From the NCBI RefSeq assembly GCF_003254275.1, contig NZ_QKZK01000001.1:168940-232939 (forward strand): a DNA stretch of 64,000 nucleotides, in the 5' to 3' direction. Numbering within the stretch: the stretch's first letter is position 1; the number at the start of each line of letters is the position of its first letter. This document shows positions 17,956 to 26,957 of this stretch, piece after piece. The notes beneath the pieces were generated by a model. It saw only the letters and a list, made by a program, of their open reading frames with translations. It searched no databases and was not told the origin of the DNA. Origin of the DNA: Breznakibacter xylanolyticus (GTDB lineage: Bacteria > Bacteroidota > Bacteroidia > Bacteroidales > Marinilabiliaceae). The translations under genes were made by a program, and so were the position numbers.

Positions 17956-18289
17956 AGATGAAGGCCGTGAGCGTGTGGTTTCGCTCGTATCGTATATGGC
18001 CATGGGGTTGGTGCTTGCAGGCGTGTTGATGCAAATTGGTGCCATCGGCGGTGGGTTGTATGTGATGGCCGCCGGAGCAATTCCTTTTTTTGTTCTCCGG
18101 TTGTTTATCAGGTGGCGTGCTCCCAAGGATCACGCTCGTATTCGTACCGTTATGGTTTATAGTGCCATGCTTTTGTTGGTGGCTGTGGTGGCCGGATATT
18201 TGAATAAACCTTATTGGATGTTGCCCGTGATGGTGGCTTCTATGTTAGAGTTTTATATCAGTTTTCGATTGTCAAAATTAGTCGCGTGA
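17945..18289 (+). CDS. Small four-helix membrane protein, function unknown
   Basis: Starting at 17945 (MKSKDEGRERV) the protein has 114 residues, with about four hydrophobic helices and charged loops (RWRAPKDHARIR). An earlier in-frame ATG at 17924 is possible. It overlaps the ftsB-like gene by 11 bases, indicating translational coupling, and a terminator follows directly. It is not a family I can name; its position suggests an envelope function. Confidence 0.7.
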   Translation: MKSKDEGRERVVSLVSYMAMGLVLAGVLMQIGAIGGGLYVMAAGAIPFFVLRLFIRWRAPKDHARIRTVMVYSAMLLLVAVVAGYLNKPYWMLPVMVASMLEFYISFRLSKLVA

Positions 18290-18297
18290 CATACTAT

Positions 18298-18350
18298 GAT
18301 AAAAGAGCCGAGCCTTGGATTAATTGATCCAAAGCTCGGCTCTTTTTATG
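18298..18350. terminator. Bidirectional terminator
   Basis: AAAAGAGCCGAGC(TTTGGATC-type arm) pairs with its complement ending GCTCGGCTCTTTTT; the stem exceeds 18 bp. It lies between the convergent membrane protein and DUF4861 genes. Confidence 0.9.
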
Positions 18351-18367
18351 ATGGGCATCAGCGGCTT

Positions 18368-19240
18368 CTATTTAGTGGCACCCCACTGGTTGACGTACTG
18401 GATGAATGCATCGGCAGTGGTCATTTTTTTCTCATTTTCACATGCCGACGTGATCCACAATGAGATGTATTTGCCAGGTTTTGAAATGAGTTGGTATTCC
18501 TTGTCGCCTTTTTCTATTTTGGTGTAATCATTCGGATTGAACCGGATGGCTGAGCCAATGTTCATTGGAAAGGCGGCCACGTCTTCGGGGTGAATACCCC
18601 AGGTTGCGATGGTGTTTTCGGCCTGCCAGGTTTGCATGCCCTTATGGTGGTTGATGCCTGTCATGAACATGACCGGCTCATCGGTGAGGGCAAAGGCCTC
18701 CACTTTGGCTTCGCGAATGCCCGAATAAACGGTCACGCGCACCAGGATGTCCACTTTGCGATTCTGGTAGGGAATTCCTTCCGAAAGCATCTCCATGTAA
18801 GATATAGTGCCTTCTTTAACCACGCGAGCCGAACGCCTGGATACCGGGTTGAGGAATACCACTTTTTCGCCGTCCCATAAGCGGATACCTCCCAATCCAA
18901 CGGTTTGACCTACTTTGTACTGATCTGAGCCCCACCCTTTTTTCTGTTGTTCGGGGGTAGGATACCATAAGGCTTTGCCCAATTCGAGCTGGGGTTTCTG
19001 TTTGTTGTAAACATCGATGGCAGTTTTGAAATCGAAATATAGGCGATAGCCCACCCATTCGTTCTCAATGGCCGGGCCGTGATGCATAAGCATTTTGTAT
19101 AAATTGCCATCGACCGATCCCACGGATGGTACTTGCTTGAGCGAGTCTTTCCAAAGCAGGCTGATGTCCGTCTTGTTTTGCGATATCGCGATGCCTGATA
19201 GCATGAGCATTACAGCGGTGATGAATGTGAACTTGTTCAT
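18368..19240 (-). CDS. DUF4861 family exported protein, pectin-locus associated
   Basis: With the start at 19240 (MNKFTFITAVMLMLSGIAIS, a signal peptide) the protein has 290 residues; an ATG 33 bases upstream is rejected because it precedes the signal sequence with a charged extension. Recognisable family segments are ENEWVGYRLYFDFKTAIDVYNK, here split over residues about 60-80, GGIRLWDG and YTKIEKGDKEYQL. DUF4861 proteins occur beside pectin and uronate-degrading genes in Bacteroidota but their reaction is not settled. It follows the GH28 gene by 122 bases on the same strand, so a shared role in pectic sugar breakdown is likely. Confidence 0.75.
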   Translation of the reverse strand: MNKFTFITAVMLMLSGIAISQNKTDISLLWKDSLKQVPSVGSVDGNLYKMLMHHGPAIENEWVGYRLYFDFKTAIDVYNKQKPQLELGKALWYPTPEQQKKGWGSDQYKVGQTVGLGGIRLWDGEKVVFLNPVSRRSARVVKEGTISYMEMLSEGIPYQNRKVDILVRVTVYSGIREAKVEAFALTDEPVMFMTGINHHKGMQTWQAENTIATWGIHPEDVAAFPMNIGSAIRFNPNDYTKIEKGDKEYQLISKPGKYISLWITSACENEKKMTTADAFIQYVNQWGATK

Positions 19241-19362
19241 GAGCGGTTGTTTTAAATCGTTCTTGTGTTTCAAAGATACAATCTATTTATGTGTCATAAA
19301 AGTAAAGTAGGCCAAAGGACATTTCACGCTTCCGTTGGATGCCCTTTGTTGATGCCTGTTCG

Positions 19363-21075
19363 TTACCATGTCACCATGTCGGTGTTGACTTGTGGTGAAA
19401 TGGTCACTTGTTCTTTTTTGATTTCTGAAGAAAGTTTGACATTGCTGGTGCGTTGGCCTTCAATTTGAATGGCTTTGGCTTCATTTGTGGTGTAGGTGAA
19501 GTTGTTGACGTCGAAATTTTTAACGTTTTTGAGGACTAATGGCGCTCCTGATTTCGGATGAATGCTCACGTTTTTCAAGTGAATGTCGGTCGATTCGGAA
19601 AATTCAGCACCGTATTGAGCCGTAACGGTCACGTCTTCGATGTTGATGTTCGATATATTCATCTCTGGCAGGCCGTTGAAGAACATGGCGCGGCGGGCAT
19701 TGCGCGATGTTACGTTTTTGAAGTAGATGTTACGAAAAGCCGGTGTTTCTTCATTGACTTCGGGGATAGAGGTTTCTATTGGTGTTTCATCACCATCGGC
19801 CAATACTTCAGATGCCGATTTTCCGCCGTAATAAAGATCAAACAGGAACGAGTCGGTCACAATATCCACCATTGTCACGTTGGAGACGTAGATGTTTTCG
19901 ACCACACCACCGCGTCCGCGTCGGCTTTTGAATCGTAGACCCACGTCTGTTCCCAGAAACTGACAATTGCGGACAACAATGTTGCGTGCGCCCCCCGACA
20001 TTTCACTTCCAACGACAAATCCACCATGGCCTTTGAATACCGTACAGTTATCAACAATCACGTTTTCGGTTGGACGTGCTCTGCGGCGTCCATCGGCGTC
20101 TTTTCCCGATTTGATGCAAATGCCGTCGTCGCCCACGTCGAAGGTGCTGTTGATGATTAATGCGTTTTTGCAAGATTCTAAATCCAGTCCGTCACCGTTT
20201 TGGGCGTACGATGGATTGCGAACCTGAACGTTGTTGATGATGACATTTTCGCACATCAGGGGATGAAGATTCCAGCTGGGAGAGTTTTGGAACAGAACTC
20301 CTTCCAGTAGTAGGTTCTTACATTCAATGAAGCTCACCATTACCGGTCTCAGAAAATCTTTCACACTTAACCAATCTTCGTCGGTGTTCATGTTTCGGGG
20401 CACGTTCATATCGGCTTGTTTGTCTCCTAAAAGTGATTTTTCGGAGGGAAACCAGTAGTCGTCTCTTTTTAATACTCCGCCCGAAGCCAATACTTTATTC
20501 CAGTGCGATTCCGTAACCTTGCCGCGTTTTAGAGGACGCCAGGCATGTCCCGATCCGTCGATGGTTCCCTGCCCGGTGATGGCAATGTTTTCGAGGTTGG
20601 TGCCCGAAATGGGCGACTGGCATCGTTTGGTGTCCAATCCTTCAAATACAGTGGTTACTAGCGGGTAGTCGTCAAAGTTGCTACTGAACAGGATGATGGC
20701 GCTTTTGTCGAGATACAGATTGATGTTGCTCTTAAATACGATTGGGCCGGTGTACCATACGCCTGCAGGAACGATCAGTTTTCCGCCTCCTTTTTGGGAC
20801 AAGGCTTCAAATGCTTCGGCAAAAGCTTTGGTGTTGTTGGTGGTGCCATCCCCCTTACCGCCAAAATCAGAAATCATTACTTCATTTTTCGGAAAAACAG
20901 GATAAGCCACTTTGTTCATCTCAAAGGGGAGATTTTCATACAGGTAATCAAATTGGGCATCCGTAGTTGCCGAACTCTCTCTTGGTTGCTGGCATGATAG
21001 TGACAGCAAGCCTGTCATGAAGGCCAATGCAAGACTAAAATGCTTCATGGTCGAATTGGTCTTTTTTAAATTCAT
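19363..21075 (-). CDS. Glycoside hydrolase family 28 (polygalacturonase-like) lipoprotein
   Basis: The start at 21075 gives about 570 residues with a lipoprotein signal ending LLSLSCQ; an ATG at 21048 is also possible, while the frame upstream to 21198 lacks coding character. The right-handed beta-helix carries the GH28 active-site motifs in order: NGDGLDLES, VGDDGICIKSG with the paired aspartates, GHGGFVVGSE and RFKSRRGRGG. The enzyme hydrolyses galacturonide or rhamnogalacturonan bonds, probably exo-acting from the periplasmic side or cell surface. It heads a two-gene unit with the DUF4861 gene. Confidence 0.9.
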   Translation of the reverse strand: MNLKKTNSTMKHFSLALAFMTGLLSLSCQQPRESSATTDAQFDYLYENLPFEMNKVAYPVFPKNEVMISDFGGKGDGTTNNTKAFAEAFEALSQKGGGKLIVPAGVWYTGPIVFKSNINLYLDKSAIILFSSNFDDYPLVTTVFEGLDTKRCQSPISGTNLENIAITGQGTIDGSGHAWRPLKRGKVTESHWNKVLASGGVLKRDDYWFPSEKSLLGDKQADMNVPRNMNTDEDWLSVKDFLRPVMVSFIECKNLLLEGVLFQNSPSWNLHPLMCENVIINNVQVRNPSYAQNGDGLDLESCKNALIINSTFDVGDDGICIKSGKDADGRRRARPTENVIVDNCTVFKGHGGFVVGSEMSGGARNIVVRNCQFLGTDVGLRFKSRRGRGGVVENIYVSNVTMVDIVTDSFLFDLYYGGKSASEVLADGDETPIETSIPEVNEETPAFRNIYFKNVTSRNARRAMFFNGLPEMNISNINIEDVTVTAQYGAEFSESTDIHLKNVSIHPKSGAPLVLKNVKNFDVNNFTYTTNEAKAIQIEGQRTSNVKLSSEIKKEQVTISPQVNTDMVTW

Positions 21076-21501
21076 TGTTATAGTAGTTGTTTCAGTTTTG
21101 TGACTCAACAGGTTTATTAACCTTTTGTGCAATTTACAATGTTGTGTTTTGATGGACAAGGTTGACAGGGATTCAAACCAATTTCTCACACCAAACAAAT
21201 CAATTAAAACACCTGTGGTTTTTTTTGCCTAAATTTTCCCATGTTGAAAGGGCTTTCTTTTACGAATGTTTTACCTCAATCGCCCTTTGTGGAAGGTCTG
21301 TGTTCACAAATTGTGTTTGGGCTATTGCATTTTCTTTGTGTTCGGTTGTAACTTGTATGTTTTTAGGGGAGTACAGTGGGAAATATGTGAAATGCCTCCG
21401 TCAATTGCTGAATAGGAAAAGCTCATTTTTCTTACGGTATAAAAATTTGAAAACACCTCATATTTTCCGCTGGGATAATGAGGGAGCTAAGCCAAATTAT
21501 T
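21076..21501. other. Intergenic gap between GH28 and AbrB-like genes
   Basis: This 426-base AT-rich region separates divergent genes. It should hold both promoters, but I see no convincing TAnnTTTG pair, operator or RNA structure. Open frames here have no coding character. Confidence 0.5.
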
Positions 21502-21729
21502 ATGAAAGCACAAATTGTAAAAGTTGGGAAAAACAAGGCCATTGTGTTGCCTCGTTCTGTTCATCATTTGTTTAATGAAGGGGAGTCCGTGAGTGTGACT
21601 CTTGTAGGAACATCATTGGTGATAGAACATGCTCCGGTGTTGAAAAATCGATGCCGGTTACTGACTGATGATGTCTCAGAAGATATTTTGACTGATTTGA
21701 GCAATGAATTACAGTCCCTCGAAGGATAG
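21502..21729 (+). CDS. AbrB/MazE-like swapped-hairpin DNA-binding protein
   Basis: Starting at 21502 (MKAQIVKVGKNKAIVLP) the product has 75 residues. The first 45 match the AbrB/MazE/SpoVT fold: a beta strand, the K-A-I-V-L-P turn, GESVSVTL and LVIEHAP. Such proteins act as antitoxins or transition regulators that bind DNA as dimers. The acidic tail (TDDVSEDILTDLSNEL) resembles the toxin-binding tail of MazE-type antitoxins, yet no toxin gene follows before 21.87 kb or precedes it. The frame extends 8 codons upstream to 21478. Confidence 0.75.
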   Translation: MKAQIVKVGKNKAIVLPRSVHHLFNEGESVSVTLVGTSLVIEHAPVLKNRCRLLTDDVSEDILTDLSNELQSLEG

Positions 21730-21866
21730 CCATATTTTGAGCGTGTGAGTCATCTTTTGATTTGTACGATCAGCAGAAAAGTTGCTTTTATTATAAGGGT
21801 TTTAGTCTCAACGAATGTCCTAGTAATGTTTTGAGCGTTTTTTGTCAATCGTAAAAGCAATCCCCG

Positions 21867-24479
21867 ATGTTGAAGTTGTGTCCTGTTTTGGTTGTCTTTG
21901 TGGGTGTGTGGATGATTTTTTGTGGGTTTCAAAATGGAAAATACAAGTCCGTTGACCGTGATAAACGGATTTATGTGACGCAGCGTATCGAAGGTGTTCC
22001 ACCTGTTATTGATGGTCATTTGTTGGATGAAGTGTGGTTGCAGGGCGACTGGAGCGGTGATTTTACCCAGCAATTTCCTTTTGAGGGGGCATTGCCGTCA
22101 AAACCGACTGATGTGAAGGTGCTTTATGATGACAAATATATTTATGTGGGTATCAGAGCTTACGATGCAAAGGATAGCATTGATGCACGTCGGGGGCGGC
22201 GCGATGAACTATTTGGCGATGTGGTGGGGATTTGTTTTGATAGTTATTTGGATTATCGAACCGGTTTTGAATTCGATATCACGGCTGCAGGTGCAAAGGT
22301 CGATTTGATACTGCTTAATAATGGCATTGATTTTAGCTGGAATGCGGTGTGGGACGGAAAGACAGCTCTTCTTGACAGTATGTGGACGGCTGAGATGCGC
22401 ATTCCTCTGGGGCAACTTCGGTTTGGAAATCAAGCAGAACAGGTTTGGGGGCTGCATGTGTGGCGTTGGATCAATCGATTGGGGGAGGAGTCACAATGGA
22501 ACCTGATACCGCGTAACAATGCCGGTGCTTTGTATCATATTGGAGAATTGCACGGCATTAATCAACTGAAGCGTGGAAATATCTTTGAGGTCAATCCTTA
22601 TGCTGCGGTTATTTCCAACCATCGAAAAGTGGCCGATGACAATCCCTTTGTGCGTCCTAATATGATGGATTACCATTTAGGGCTTGATGGGAAAATGGCC
22701 TTGTCGAGTAATTTTACAGGTACATTCACGGTTAATCCCGACTTTGGTCAGGTGGAGGCGGATCCGGCTGAATTGAATCTCACTGTTTTTGAATCGTACT
22801 TTGACGAGAAACGTCCTTTTTTCTTGGAAGGGCGTAATATTTTCGATTTTACGGGTTTCAATGTTTTCTATAGCCGTCGAGTCGGACATTCTCCGCAGAT
22901 TGTTCCCGATGTGAATAATGACAATGGCGAGTATGCTGATGTTCCTCAATACACCACTATTTTAGGCGCATTGAAGTTGTCGGGTAAAACGCCCAATGGC
23001 TGGTCGGTGGGTGTTGTCGAAAGCCTCACCCGTAAGGAAGAAGCGAAGGTTTTTAAAAACGGACAAACGCAAACGTTAATGGCCGAACCCCTGACGAATT
23101 ATCTGGTTGCTCGTGTACAAAAGGATATGAACAAAGGGAATTCAATGGTTGGCGGGATTATTTCGTCAACTCAACGTTCCATTCAGGTTGAGCACGACCT
23201 CGCGCGCAGTGCCACCACCGGAGGAATTGATTTTTTTCATCATTGGGCCGACAAAAACTATTTCGCTAAGGGGAGCCTGATCGGGAGTCGGGTGAATGGT
23301 AATGCCGCTTCTGTTTTGGCTTTACAGGAGAGCTCATCGCGTTATTATCAGCGAACGGGTGCAGCGCATTTGGAGATTGATTCTGCCTTAACCCGCTTGT
23401 CGGGGATGGGATCTACTTTTTCAATCGGGAAAACAGCACGAGGGCGTTGGCGCTACAGTACCGGTTATGATTGGCGTACGCCAGGCCTTGAACTCAATGA
23501 TCTTGGGTATCTCACCCAGGCCGATCGTATTACTTGGGAAAGCAATCTTGAATATGTGGTCACTGAGCCTCATGCTTTTTTTCGCGATTGGGGAGCCTGG
23601 CTTTATGAGGGCGAGAGCTGGACTACAGGTGGCGAACACTTGTGGTCGGGTTTTTACGGTGGTGGATGGATGGGTTTTAAAAATAAGTGGTCCGTAAATC
23701 TTCAGTTGGGGAGGGTTTTGTCGCATGTCGATCCGCATTTGCTGCGCGGTGGCCCTGCCGTGAATGTTCCCAATTATTGGACGCCCATTGTCAATTTTTC
23801 GACCGATGGCTCAAAAACAATAACGATGAACATGGGGTACAACGGAACGTTGAGTGACGATGGTGTGTCGTTTAGTCACAGTTTTTCGCCAACGCTTTCG
23901 TTTAAGATTGGTCAAACGCTGAATCTCTCTTCGGGCATCGCGTTTTCAAAATCACGGGATCAACTGTTTTATGTCGATGTTTTAGATGATAATGTGTCTG
24001 GTGAGCATTATCTTATGGGGCAGCAAAATCGACAAACCATGGGGGTGACCATTCGTGCATCGTGGGCGCTTACGCCCGATGTGTCGCTTCAGTATTACGG
24101 TAATCCGTATGTGTCGTCGGGTACTTTTTCGAATTACAAAATCATGACAAACCCTTTGTCAGATCGTTATGACGGGTTGTTCGACCGAATTCCGTCGGAG
24201 GATGTCGCGATGGGAGATGATGGGAAAATGCACATGAGTTATAGAGGGCATGAATTTGTTTTTGATTTACCCGACTTTGAGTATCAGGAGTTTCGTTCCA
24301 ATTTTGCGTTTCGATGGGAGTTTAAGCCCGGATCGACCTTTTATGCGGTTTGGACGCACAATCGTTCGGCTTATCACAATTTGCCAAATCCATTGATGTC
24401 TAATGCCTGGAGTCGATTGTTTGATGTGTCGGCTCACAATGTGTTTATGCTCAAGTTGAGTTATTGGTTTCCCATTTGA
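21867..24479 (+). CDS. DUF5916 outer-membrane protein with CBM9-like N-terminal domain
   Basis: The 870-residue protein has an N-terminal hydrophobic export signal, then a CBM9-like sandwich (about residues 40-230: PPVIDGHLLDEVW, YDDKYIYVGIRAYD, WTAEMRIPLGQLRFG), a linker with FTVNPDFGQVEADPA and FDEKRPFFLEGRNIF, and a C-terminal stretch of alternating strands ending in LKLSYWFPI, typical of an outer-membrane barrel. These motifs define DUF5916. The function is not established; carbohydrate-binding or surface hydrolysis roles have been suggested for relatives. No operon partner is adjacent. Confidence 0.8.
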   Translation: MLKLCPVLVVFVGVWMIFCGFQNGKYKSVDRDKRIYVTQRIEGVPPVIDGHLLDEVWLQGDWSGDFTQQFPFEGALPSKPTDVKVLYDDKYIYVGIRAYDAKDSIDARRGRRDELFGDVVGICFDSYLDYRTGFEFDITAAGAKVDLILLNNGIDFSWNAVWDGKTALLDSMWTAEMRIPLGQLRFGNQAEQVWGLHVWRWINRLGEESQWNLIPRNNAGALYHIGELHGINQLKRGNIFEVNPYAAVISNHRKVADDNPFVRPNMMDYHLGLDGKMALSSNFTGTFTVNPDFGQVEADPAELNLTVFESYFDEKRPFFLEGRNIFDFTGFNVFYSRRVGHSPQIVPDVNNDNGEYADVPQYTTILGALKLSGKTPNGWSVGVVESLTRKEEAKVFKNGQTQTLMAEPLTNYLVARVQKDMNKGNSMVGGIISSTQRSIQVEHDLARSATTGGIDFFHHWADKNYFAKGSLIGSRVNGNAASVLALQESSSRYYQRTGAAHLEIDSALTRLSGMGSTFSIGKTARGRWRYSTGYDWRTPGLELNDLGYLTQADRITWESNLEYVVTEPHAFFRDWGAWLYEGESWTTGGEHLWSGFYGGGWMGFKNKWSVNLQLGRVLSHVDPHLLRGGPAVNVPNYWTPIVNFSTDGSKTITMNMGYNGTLSDDGVSFSHSFSPTLSFKIGQTLNLSSGIAFSKSRDQLFYVDVLDDNVSGEHYLMGQQNRQTMGVTIRASWALTPDVSLQYYGNPYVSSGTFSNYKIMTNPLSDRYDGLFDRIPSEDVAMGDDGKMHMSYRGHEFVFDLPDFEYQEFRSNFAFRWEFKPGSTFYAVWTHNRSAYHNLPNPLMSNAWSRLFDVSAHNVFMLKLSYWFPI

Positions 24480-24554
24480 GAGCCTATTTATAACACGCTA
24501 TACCCGAATGTTATGATGAAGCACATTAAATGAAATCCCTGACAATGAATGAAC

Positions 24555-24616
24555 CCACGAATTACACTAATTGAAAAGCAAGTCATGGAAATTCGTGGAA
24601 TTAGTGTAATTCGTGG
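24555..24616. repeat. Perfect 18-bp inverted repeat with internal third copy
   Basis: The 18-base arm CCACGAATTACACTAATT at 24555-24572 is the exact reverse complement of 24599-24616, and a partial third ATTCGTGG lies at 24591-24598. The motif resembles an ATTCGTG-type intergenic repeat found in varied bacterial genomes. It lies between convergent genes and could end both transcripts. Confidence 0.75.
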
Positions 24617-24658
24617 AAAATCCTTTTAACTCATCACAAAATAGGGGAATAGCAAGAT

Positions 24659-25252
24659 TTATAATAAGCCGTTGTCTATTTGTGTGATGATGAATTCGAT
24701 GGTTTTGTCGTCGCCTTCGGCATCGTATTCCGATTTGAGGTTGGAGCCAAAAACTCGTGCGATGGATTGCCAAAAAAATGCCGAAAACCCGCCTTTGTAT
24801 TCTTTAATCAAGTCGAAGCTGGTATCACCCGTTTCGCGGTCGATGAGTTTTATTAGGATGCGACCCTGTGTATAGGTGAGTTTTTTTAGGGGCGTTTCAA
24901 ATTCTTTAAATAGTTGTTTTTCTGCAATCTTTAAGTAGGCTTCTCTTTCTCGGTCGGTTTTGAGTGAGGCCATGTGATTGTTGATTGCCAATAGTTTTTG
25001 GCTGGCAATGCGCGCATAGGGAAGAGCTTTTTTGACGTTGTGAACCAAACGAGTGTATCGCGCATGTTGTCGTTTATTTTTGAAATGAAACTTGGCCAAG
25101 ACATTTACATCGGGCAGGTAAACGTGTGGAATGGTGTCGCCATCAACCACTTTGCCCATTACCAAATGTGGGCGATTGTCCTGTTCCGGTTGTTGGGCAA
25201 TGGTTGTTTGGCTAAAAAATATGACTGTCAGTGTGATAAGGGTGCGTCGCAT
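24659..25252 (-). CDS. DUF4294 family exported protein
   Basis: The 197-residue protein has a signal peptide (residues 1-19, ending TTIAQ) and then the DUF4294 pattern: DGDTIPHVYLPDVNV, a basic stretch NKRQHARYTRLVHNVKKALPYA here about residues 56-77, a helical middle, and LTYTQGRILIKLIDRETGD. The role is unknown; the family is restricted largely to Bacteroidota. It converges on the DUF5916 gene and is transcribed away from the merR-type gene. Confidence 0.8.
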   Translation of the reverse strand: MRRTLITLTVIFFSQTTIAQQPEQDNRPHLVMGKVVDGDTIPHVYLPDVNVLAKFHFKNKRQHARYTRLVHNVKKALPYARIASQKLLAINNHMASLKTDREREAYLKIAEKQLFKEFETPLKKLTYTQGRILIKLIDRETGDTSFDLIKEYKGGFSAFFWQSIARVFGSNLKSEYDAEGDDKTIEFIITQIDNGLL

Positions 25253-25443
25253 GGTTCATGGATGTTTGATGACAGTTGGTCTGATGCAAATTTAGTGCAG
25301 TTTTTATTCCGTAGAGATAATTATTAAAGATAAAAACGAATGGTTGTTTCGGTTTTCAGCGTGAATAAGCCTTGGTGTATGAATAATTGTGCCTGGAAGC
25401 TTGGGTTTTTTGTTCATATTGATTTCCTTATACCGAAAATCAT

Positions 25444-25451
25444 TAATTTTG
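25444..25451 (+). promoter_or_regulatory. Candidate -7 box for the merR/nif3 operon
   Basis: TAATTTTG matches TAnnTTTG and lies 31 bases upstream of the ATG at 25483; TTGA at 25419-25422 is a possible -33 partner at near-normal spacing. Confidence 0.5.
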
Positions 25452-25482
25452 GTTTTCAATCGTTCATGTAAATTCACGGTTT

Positions 25483-25818
25483 ATGCCATACAAAGAGACC
25501 AAAGTCGAAAAACTCTATTATACCATTGGCGAAGTGGCCAAGATGTTTGATGTCAATACATCATTGATTCGTTTTTGGGAAAAGGAATTCGATGTGATAA
25601 AGCCTCATAAAAACAAGAAAGGCAACCGATTGTTTACACAACAGGATGTGGATAATTTTCATGTCATATATCATCTGGTGAAGGAGAAGGGCATGACCCT
25701 AAAAGGGGCTGCAAAGAAGATGAAGGATAATAAAACCGAAACCGTTGATAACTTCGAGATTGTCAAGAATCTTGAGTCCATTCGAGCCATGTTGCTCGAT
25801 TTGAAGGAGAATTTATAA
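25483..25818 (+). CDS. MerR family transcriptional regulator
   Basis: The 111-residue protein has the MerR winged helix at its N-terminus (YTIGEVAKMFDVNTSLIRFW, then LFTQQDVDNFHVIYHLVKE) and a short C-terminal helix with no cysteine metal site, so it is not a metal sensor of the classic type. It is the first gene of a three-gene unit; its stop shares bases with the next start (TAATG), which implies coupled translation with the Nif3-like gene. Target and ligand are unknown. Confidence 0.85.
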   Translation: MPYKETKVEKLYYTIGEVAKMFDVNTSLIRFWEKEFDVIKPHKNKKGNRLFTQQDVDNFHVIYHLVKEKGMTLKGAAKKMKDNKTETVDNFEIVKNLESIRAMLLDLKENL

Positions 25819-26954
25819 TGATTGAATCTCCCAAACAGGATATGGTCAATCCCTCTATTGTAACGGCAGGCGATGTGGCCGGAATTATGGAGACCTTTGC
25901 TCCTCTGGCTCTTCAGGAGGGTTATGACAATTGTGGTCTGCAGGTTGGTTCGCAGTTAGATGTCGTCACCGGAATTTTGGTCTGTTTAGACGTGACTGAT
26001 GAGGTGATTGATGAGGCCATCGCCCTTGATTGTAATATGATTGTGTCGCATCATCCATTGATATTTGGTGGATTAAAGCGTCTCAATGGCCACACTGCAG
26101 TGGAGCGAATGGTGATAAAGGCTATTCGACACGGGATTGCGTTGTATGCCGCTCATACCAATGCCGATGCTGTGGGCAATGGCGTGAGTGGTCGAATGGC
26201 TATGAAGCTCGGTCTTGAAAAGTGTCGGGTTTTATCCCCTCTGTCGGGACGATTGATGAAATTGATCACATTTGTCCCGGTTGACCATTTGTCGCAGGTG
26301 CGAGATGCAATTTTCGAAGCAGGTGCCGGGCATATTGGTCATTACGATTCGTGTAGTTTTCAGGTGCATGGTCATGGAACTTTTCGCGGTGACGCTCAAA
26401 GTCAACCTTATGTGGGTTGTCCGGGAACTTTGCATACCGAACCCGAAGTCCGCATCGAAACCGTGATGCCCGATTACCTGAGTTCCCGGGTGGTGGATGC
26501 GCTTTTTTCGGCTCATCCATACGAAGAAGTGGCTTACGATTTGTATCCCCTGGCCAATCAGTGGTCGGAACGTGGTTTTGGAATTATCGGGCAGTTATCA
26601 AGACCTGAAGCACCACTCGAGTTTTTAAATCGCGTAAAGGCAGTGTTTGGGTGTCAGAGTGTTCGTTACTCCCCTTTAACAACAGGGGATTTTTCTCGTG
26701 TTGCCTTGTGTGGTGGATCCGGGAGTGATTTGATAAAGGCCGCAATGGCTGCCAAAGCTGATGTATTTATTACCGGGGATATCAAGTATCATCAATTTTT
26801 TGAGGCCGATGGACGGATGGTCATTGCTGATATTGGGCATTTTGAGAGTGAGCAATTCACTAAAGAACTTTTTTTTGAATTACTTACAGAAAAATTGCCT
26901 AATTTTGCAATCCATTTATCAAATATCAATAGCAATCCCATAAATTATTTATAG
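25818..26954 (+). CDS. Nif3-like dinuclear metal centre protein
   Basis: The 378-residue protein is a member of the Nif3/YqfO family in its long form, with a central insert (about residues 135-240) between the two halves of the metal site. Metal ligands are seen in VSHHPLIFGG and AAHTNAD in the first half and DIGHFESEQF near the end. The family forms hexameric toroids with two metal ions per subunit; a role as GTP cyclohydrolase-like or NIF-related enzyme is not proved. It starts at the merR stop and ends 3 bases before the zinc-ribbon gene. Confidence 0.9.
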   Translation: MIESPKQDMVNPSIVTAGDVAGIMETFAPLALQEGYDNCGLQVGSQLDVVTGILVCLDVTDEVIDEAIALDCNMIVSHHPLIFGGLKRLNGHTAVERMVIKAIRHGIALYAAHTNADAVGNGVSGRMAMKLGLEKCRVLSPLSGRLMKLITFVPVDHLSQVRDAIFEAGAGHIGHYDSCSFQVHGHGTFRGDAQSQPYVGCPGTLHTEPEVRIETVMPDYLSSRVVDALFSAHPYEEVAYDLYPLANQWSERGFGIIGQLSRPEAPLEFLNRVKAVFGCQSVRYSPLTTGDFSRVALCGGSGSDLIKAAMAAKADVFITGDIKYHQFFEADGRMVIADIGHFESEQFTKELFFELLTEKLPNFAIHLSNINSNPINYL

Positions 26955-26957
26955 CCA

